DNA from: Aquilaria yunnanensis
Taxonomy: Eukaryota > Streptophyta > Magnoliopsida > Malvales > Thymelaeaceae
Direction of reading: 5' to 3'
Assembly: GCA_039654915.1 (NCBI GenBank)
Contig: CM077597.1
Span: forward strand, 30,044,001 to 30,108,000
Length of the DNA stretch: 64,000 bases
The notes under the pieces are model-generated. The model did not search any database. It was not told the DNA's origin and was given only the letters and a program-made list of their open reading frames with translations. The stretch's first letter is position 1; the number at the start of each line of letters is the position of its first letter. The position numbers were made by a program, and so were the translations under genes. Positions 57,961 to 64,000 of this stretch are shown here, one piece after another.

Positions 57961-58649
57961 TTTTCTTGATCTATTCTTTACTGAGTGAAATAACAAGGGA
58001 ATTTTTCTGCTTATTCAAAAGAACTCTAGTAATTGTTGAACAAAAAGTCACCTGAGCTTCCTCACAATGAGGTGATAAGTCATTGAACAACTTGAGATAG
58101 TATGAGTGAGTATCTTTTTGAATGGAATCCTGTCTTTATAGATCCAATTATCATCATGAAGATGTAGAGTCCAAATCCTAGAATGTAAGCATCTAGAATG
58201 GGTAGTAAGATGAAAGAACCTTGTATTACTATCTCCAAGAGGTAGCCATTAAACTCTACAATTCTGAGCCCAAAGATACCCTTCATCTGCAATTAAAGCT
58301 TGATGCTTTCAATGAAGATCATGGAGTTCAAAGCTATTGGATGGAAAGTCTGGCAATGATTGAACCTAAGCTAACTTGGCTTCAATTAGTTCAATCTTTT
58401 TCCTCAAAGAGCCAATCGAAGATTTGCTCCATTGGTGTAAAAGAGGCAATAATTGGGAACATTTAGATGCCACACAAAACATCTTAGAACCCCTAATTGG
58501 TGACTGCCAAAGAGATTTAATTATTTCCTCACATCTTGCATATCTTGTCTAAAAAGCTTCAAAATGGCAAAGACAACGATAAAACCTCTTAATCGACATT
58601 GTATCCAAAAGGAATGGAGCATGATCCGAATGCTAGATAGTGAAGTTTA

Positions 58650-59260
58650 GTAGCTACATGGTCGGGAACAAATCTAACCATTCTTATGAAAAATAGGCTT
58701 TATCCAAAATTTCACATACTTACTCATTATCCTCCCTAAAGTTAGACCATGTGTGGGTTAGACGATTGCATGAAAATTGAATCAAATTGAGTTCCTAAAA
58801 GAAATCTTGAAGATACTCAGCACCTTTGCACACATGGGCATTTCTTCCAGTTTTCTCAAGAAAAGATAAGACTTGATTGAAGTCGCCAATAATCATAAAA
58901 GGCATAGAATATTGTAAAAGAACTGATTTGATTTTAATCCATGTCACTTGCTTAAGGCTTACCACTAGATTTCAGTAGATACAGCCGAGCAACCATGATA
59001 GACTGGCTATAAAGGCCATCCTTGAAAAGAATGGTACAATCTAGTCCAGAAAAGCTAACCAGAGTCCTCTTTTCCAACCTACTAGATTAACAAAATCAAA
59101 GAAACCAAAGCCTAGACCTTTTAGTTTCCTAGACACTTCATCACCTTGTAATCAAGTCTCCAATAAGAAAAAGAATTGGGGGCGTTTACTTTGAATAAGA
59201 TGTCAAAGATGACCAACTGCCATGGGATTCCCCAACTCATAACAATTGAACCTTAAAAGC
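58650..59260 (-). pseudogene. LINE endonuclease (EEP) remnant
   Basis: Decayed translation gives NCYELGNPMAVGHL at the start, then PFMIIGDFNQVLSFLEKTGR, the catalytic GDFN block, and further endonuclease-like sequence with stops. Confidence 0.65.
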
Positions 59261-60549
59261 CTTATTTATCCAGCGGGGTTTGATTTGGCTTAAACCTGAA
59301 AAAGCCATGGTCAAAATATGATGACATGGTATTAGTGGACTCACCCAAACACTCAAAAGCAGTATTGCTATACACCACATTAGCTATAGCCAGAACACCA
59401 AAAGGCACACCCAGGGCAGAACCATAAAAATTATAATTAGAAACAAGAAAGAAGTACAACCTTTTCGTTTGGCAAATAGGCAAGGAATCATCTTGGACCG
59501 ATGCACCCTATTTTTCTTTTCTTGGATTTGTTGATCTGATCACAATCACTTTCCAATGGAACTTCATCCTCTTCCGCGTGCTTCCGCTTAGTGATTAAGG
59601 AGATAAGCCTAGGTCGTTTCAAGGCACATCCTGAGTCATAACCAAATGGATGTAGATGTTTCCTAATCCAATCCTAAGATTAACAATGACAACGATTACA
59701 TCATCTTGGGACAGAGTCTGACAAGTTAAATAAAAAAAAAGCACCTCTAATGAGGTAAAAGGGGAGACATTGATTAAGTTTGCAACATGATTCCTCAATC
59801 CTGGTAGGAACATGATGAGACTCCTGGAGTAAGTAAAGGTATACCTTGGAATTCTTAGATTAAAGTTGGATCGATCACTTCAGCACATATAGATGAGTTT
59901 TGAAAGGGTATTGCGCACATGCTCTTCTGGACTTCAGTCAACATCATTTGTGTTGATTATTGTTGATGACCCTAATTTGTATTTAATTTAGCTCAGTTGT
60001 GGGAATAGGTGACCCAAAAGGAATGGGGAGTGGAATAACAAAAGAAGTTTGAGAGATGCCTGGTGGGTCTACAGGAAAATAGCTCTAGTCATCAACCAGC
60101 TTAATACAGGTGATGGATGAATCACTAGTATAATCCAGCAGATTTCCAGCATTAATTTTTGTTGCCTCATTTCCTGGTTTATAAAGAGGACCAAGCCCAA
60201 CCATGCTAAACTCTACTTTAGTAGAATCAAGAACTACCTTTTCATGGATCTTTTTTTACTCATCTTTATTAGATTGCTTTCTCAAAAACTGATATGGCAT
60301 AAGCAAACTAGGTGAGGTAACAAATTCAAGTAGCAACAGACTAATAAATTTTGCAGGACAATCAACCTTGGTAAAATCGACTACTTGTGTCATAAAAACT
60401 GAGAAATAGCCTCCTAATGCATGGCCCATATTGTTGAGAATTGACCCGATGCTCCTGATTGAGCTAACAAAGGGACTTCAAGATGGTAATGCAAGAATTT
60501 TTTCTAATGAATCAAGTTTACATCGTTTGGGTGAGAGGGTTGACCAGGC

Positions 60550-60990
60550 AAAGTTTGTTTGTTAATTTGATGCCAAGAATGGGAATGAGGACTATCTTTT
60601 GCTAAGACATCCCATGTTTGACTCAAAAGTTGATCATAAGTGAGATCAGACGGCCGCAGACAATGTGAGCAGGAATGACCGACATACCCATATAACTTAC
60701 AAATCTAAAAAACCTTTCCATATTTGAACATAATCTTGTGAAAACTTCCCATGATGATCCCTAATAAAACATCATGGAAGCAGCAGTTAGTAATATCTAG
60801 AACAACCTTGACTCTTAGAAATTCCCATCTATGAGCAGCTTTTAGGCTGACATCAATATATTCAATTGTTCCCAATTTTGCAGCTATGACTTTTTTTATA
60901 GCAGAAGTATGAAGCAAGGCAGGCAATTAACAAATTTGAACACACAGCTACAAAATGAAAACTATGTTTATCATAGGGAATGTTAGGCTT
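60550..60990 (-). pseudogene. LINE ORF1 remnant
   Basis: The frame 60926-60705 contains IKKVIAAKLGTIEYIDVSLK and EFLRVKVVLDI, the DUF4283-like domain of plant LINE ORF1. After a stop, a knuckle-like ICKLYGYVGHSCSHC follows with its second Cys replaced by Tyr. Confidence 0.65.
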
Positions 60991-61699
60991 AAGTGTTTGC
61001 ACCAAAATGAGAGCCTATCAAAACTCTACGGCACTTGCAGTCTAAGAGAAGCCATATCATGCCTATTTGAAAATTTCAAAAGGAACCATTTGAACCAACC
61101 TCCCCTATCACATTACTTAAGCCTTGTAAGTTCCATCACACCTTGATTCCATAGCTAGACAATAGGACAATGAAACGAAATTTGGAGCTTATACAACCAA
61201 CCCAAGACAAAGCAAAAGGAGAAAGCTAAACCCCAAAGAAGTGGTCTACTATTGAAACTAATAAGTCCTAAAAAAAACACAGCATCTAGAGGAACCAAAC
61301 AACTAAATACACAATGGACCGAACAACGTCTGGGGCAACACACCAAAATCCGATCAAAAGACCAACGGCTTAATCCATAATTGAGACAGTGAATAAACCA
61401 AACAATAGCAAGACTCACCAAACTTTGAACCAGCCAGCTTTGGAACCGGATGGACAGCTCGTGCTAAACAATTCTAATTGGATAGCCAAAGGATTCCTCG
61501 CCAAGCTCCTGATTCCAAAGTCATGAAACGAACTAGATTTGGAAGAAGTAAAAGTAGAAAGAGCTAATTTCCATAGTATATGAACAGTTAGGGTTGAACG
61601 AGGAATTGGGGATAAACCAGAAGACCAATAAAATTACATAAATTTGTAGTGGAAAGGTTGAAATGAAAGAATAAACTGAAATTTGTAAAATTTTTCGAT

Positions 61700-61894
61700 T
61701 GTTGACTGAATTTCATTGATTTCATGTGTATTGTTTCACACAAACAACAATTACATATATATGACCTTACTTGATCAAGAACATAACTTAAGCTAGACTT
61801 ATAGCTACAGTTAATCACTAAATGCAAGCCTAAGCAAATAAGCGTAAGTGTCCACCCGCAACTTGGACACAAATACAACGTAACTCACTTAACA
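61700..61894 (-). repeat. 3' LTR of the copia element
   Basis: In the sense direction it starts TGTTAAGTGAGTTACG after the PPT and ends GTCAACA, 195 bp. The partner LTR is not in the window, so the end is inferred. Confidence 0.6.
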
Positions 61895-61901
61895 CTCCCC
61901 C

Positions 61902-63379
61902 TCAAGTTGATGCATGCAAGCTTTGGATGCGTAACTTGCTAGCTAACTGACGAAATTGCTTAGCTCCAAGTGCTTTAATTAACAGATAGGCAGGCTGAGA
62001 CTGACTTGGGATGTGATGAGTTGAGATAATGCCTGACTTCAGTTTCTTTCTCACAAAATGGCAATCAATTTCGATGTGTTTCGTCCTCTCATGAAACACT
62101 GGATTTTCTGCGATATGGAAAGCTGCTTGATTGTCACGATATAACTCCATGGGAGCTACAAGTTCAATGGTAAGGTCCTCAAGTAAATTCTTTAACCACA
62201 CAAGTTCGCTTGTGGCATATGCCATAACTTGGTATTCCGCCTCTACAGAAGAGCGAGAAACGGTAGGTTGTTTCTTAGATTTCCAAGAAATGGAAGTAGA
62301 ACCAAGTAGTATGACATGGTGGATCACCGAGTGTTTGGATAGCTTGCCCAATCAGCATCACAAAAGGCTTGAACCTTCGAGATGGCTTTAGAGGAGAAGA
62401 AAAGAACATGTGCAGGCATTGCTTTAAGATACCGTAATACATGCATGGCTCCTTTCCAATGTGTAGCAGTGGGAGCTTGCATAAACTGACTGAAAAGATT
62501 AATGGAGTAGGTAATATCTGGTCGAGTGATGGTACGATAAATAAGCTTACCAACTAACCTATGGTAAGGGCCAGGATCAGGAAGTTTCTCATCAGTCTGT
62601 ACAGCTAAGTGATGCCGTTGTGGGAGAGGCATCTTTGCTGGTTTGCATCCAAGCATTCCAACCTCTTGAAGTATGTTGAGAGTGTATTTACATTGAGAAA
62701 GAAAGATACTAGCTGGTGATCTTGCAGTCTTAAGTCCAAGGAAGTATTTCAACGTTCCCAAGTCCTTGATGTGAAACTTGTTATCCAAATATGCTTTAAG
62801 CTTCACAATTTCTGCATGGTTATTGCCAGCAATGATCATATCATCCACATAGAGAGGAATTGCTGTGAACGATTGACCTTGTTTTAATGTAAAGAGGGAG
62901 TAATCTGCCTTTGACTGAGTGAAGCCATAATCAAGTAATTGGTTTGAAAATTTTTTGATCCACTGACGAGGTGCTTGCTTCAAACCATATAAGGATTTCT
63001 GTAATTTGCACACCCTGTGATCTCCTGCATCAATGACTCCAGGAGGTGGCTGCATATATATTTCTTCATGTAAGTCACCTTGTAAGAACGCATTATGCAC
63101 GTCCATTTGGTGTAGTTCTTAATGTTTAAGGGCAACTACAGAAAGAAGACATTTGAGTGTAGTGAATTTGGCAACTGGTGCATACGTTTTAGTGAAGTCT
63201 ACGCCTTTAGTTTGACTGTAACCTTTAGCTACTAGCTTTGCCTTGTATCTCTCAATGCTACCATTTGATCGATACTTTATTCTATAAACCCATCTTGATC
63301 CCATAGTTTTCTTTCTGACGGGTAAATTTTCCAACTTCCAAGTATGGTTTCTTTTTAAGGCAGCTACCTCATCTTTCAT
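61902..63379 (-). pseudogene. Copia reverse transcriptase and RNase H, broken
   Basis: RT N-terminal part 63379-63119 (GSRWVYRIKYRSNGSIERYK) runs into a TAA where the family has Trp before ELHQ. RT then continues 63106-62324 with MDVHNAFLQGDLHEEIYM, the catalytic YVDDMIIAG and RNase H start FCDADWA. A frameshift near 62330 leads to 62351-61902 with SRSSVEAEYQVMA and DNQAAFHIAENPVFHERTKH. So at least one stop and one frameshift. Confidence 0.85.
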
Positions 63380-63854
63380 TGCTTGTACCTTTCAGATCTT
63401 GTGCAGCTTCTCCATAGGATTGTGGTTCCTTTCGAGAATATATGGCTGCAACAAACCCTTTGTATACAGGAGTTAAATTAGCATATGAAATATATGTGGA
63501 GAAAGGGTATTGCTTTCCAGAGTTCACTAAGTTGGCATCAGATGAGTTGTGTGACGTATTGTCCACTTTAGGAAGCTCACAAACATACTCTTGAAGATAG
63601 GGATGTGGTCGCCTTTCTCTGTGAGGTCTGCTTGGAGGAGGTGTGTTTGGATGATGTTGTATTGTTGAGTTATGTGTATCAATCTGGGTGTTTGCGTAAG
63701 GATAGCTCTCTAGTTCATCTGGTAAGATTTGGGAATGAATGATGGGTAGTTGCTGAATTATGTGAAGGAGTTGGTTATGGCTTTGTGATCTAAAAAGGAA
63801 TATGTTTTCAAAAAATATCACATCTCGAGAAACATATAATTTCTGCAGTTCCAA
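63369..63854 (-). pseudogene. Copia integrase-RT linker region
   Basis: A 161-codon open piece starts with KLYVSRDVIFFEN, the usual integrase C-terminal block (SRDVxFxE), followed by a Ser/His/Pro-rich linker. It lies one frame off the RT. Confidence 0.65.
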
Positions 63855-64000
63855 GTCCTAGAATTTTTATCCTTTTTGACTAGGTGGGTAACCTAGAAAC
63901 ACGCAAGGTTTTGATCTAGGTTCAAACTTGTCTGCACTCTTATGATGCACATAACATAAGCACCCAAAGACCCAAAGATGATTAAGTGTAACAGTTTTAG

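Larger units (their letters stand above)
55188..61580 (-). mobile_element. Degenerate LINE (plant L1 type with RNase H)
   Basis: In minus order: ORF1 with zinc knuckle (about 60990-60550), endonuclease (about 59260-58650), RT (about 57960-56800), RT C-terminal and linker blocks (56773-56531), RNase H (55744-55250), then an A tail (the T run at about 55188-55200 on the plus strand). Stops and frame changes occur throughout. The target duplication was not found, and the 5' end is approximate. Confidence 0.8.
61700..64000 (-). mobile_element. Ty1/copia retrotransposon, 3' part (continues past the window)
   Basis: In minus order: integrase C-terminal/linker region, RT, RNase H, PPT (TTGAGGGGGAG, 61905-61895), and a short 3' LTR at 61894-61700. 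The 5' part lies beyond 64000. Coding lesions show it is inactive. Confidence 0.85.

Overview
The window looks like nuclear DNA of a flowering plant, most likely a dicot. It is AT-rich, its genes have introns with GT-AG borders, and most of it is nested transposable elements. Only two ordinary host genes are visible: the 5' half of a conserved gene for a predicted secretory or membrane protein (exons between 18969 and 21911, minus strand) and a complete alpha-expansin gene (52513-54823, plus strand). I cannot name the species.

Positions 1-18832 hold one large LTR retrotransposon in minus orientation. Its 5' LTR is 14637-18832 (about 4.2 kb), the PBS is 14615-14633, a decayed gag is 12310-13562, the PPT is 2052-2066, and its 3' LTR runs from 2051 off the left edge of the window. 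The visible parts of the two LTRs appear identical except for a T-run length, so the insertion looks recent. I find no protease, reverse transcriptase, RNase H or integrase inside it. Instead it carries, all in the element's sense direction, three tandem intact genes of about 182 codons and an intact intronless LOG-type cytokinin-activating enzyme gene. The three tandem genes resemble the cysteine-rich nucleic-acid-binding proteins of betaflexiviruses. At least three of these four genes share a duplicated TATA-containing upstream module. Between LOG and the PPT lie 3 kb of tandem repeats that keep the same hairpins through changed stem sequences. The element sits in an intron of the host gene, 136 bp past the donor of its fifth exon. 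This cargo-carrying, non-autonomous, apparently recent retrotransposon is the main candidate for an undescribed system.

18833-23290 holds the 5' half of the interrupted host gene, an LTR-like piece in one of its introns, AT microsatellites, and one end of a CACTA transposon. 25480-35250 is a Helitron graveyard with remnants on both strands and two TRIM elements, one with a clean 5-bp target duplication. 35583-36840 looks like a solo LTR. 38150-49230 is a broken minus-strand Ty3/gypsy element interrupted by a hAT-type element, a second gypsy fragment and a 2.6-kb non-coding insert.

49983-51881 is a non-autonomous CACTA element carrying a nested Stowaway-like MITE, just upstream of the expansin gene. 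55188-61580 is a dead minus-strand LINE (ORF1, endonuclease, RT, RNase H). 61700-64000 is the 3' half of a decayed Ty1/copia element. Family names come from motif recognition by eye; no alignment or database search was run.
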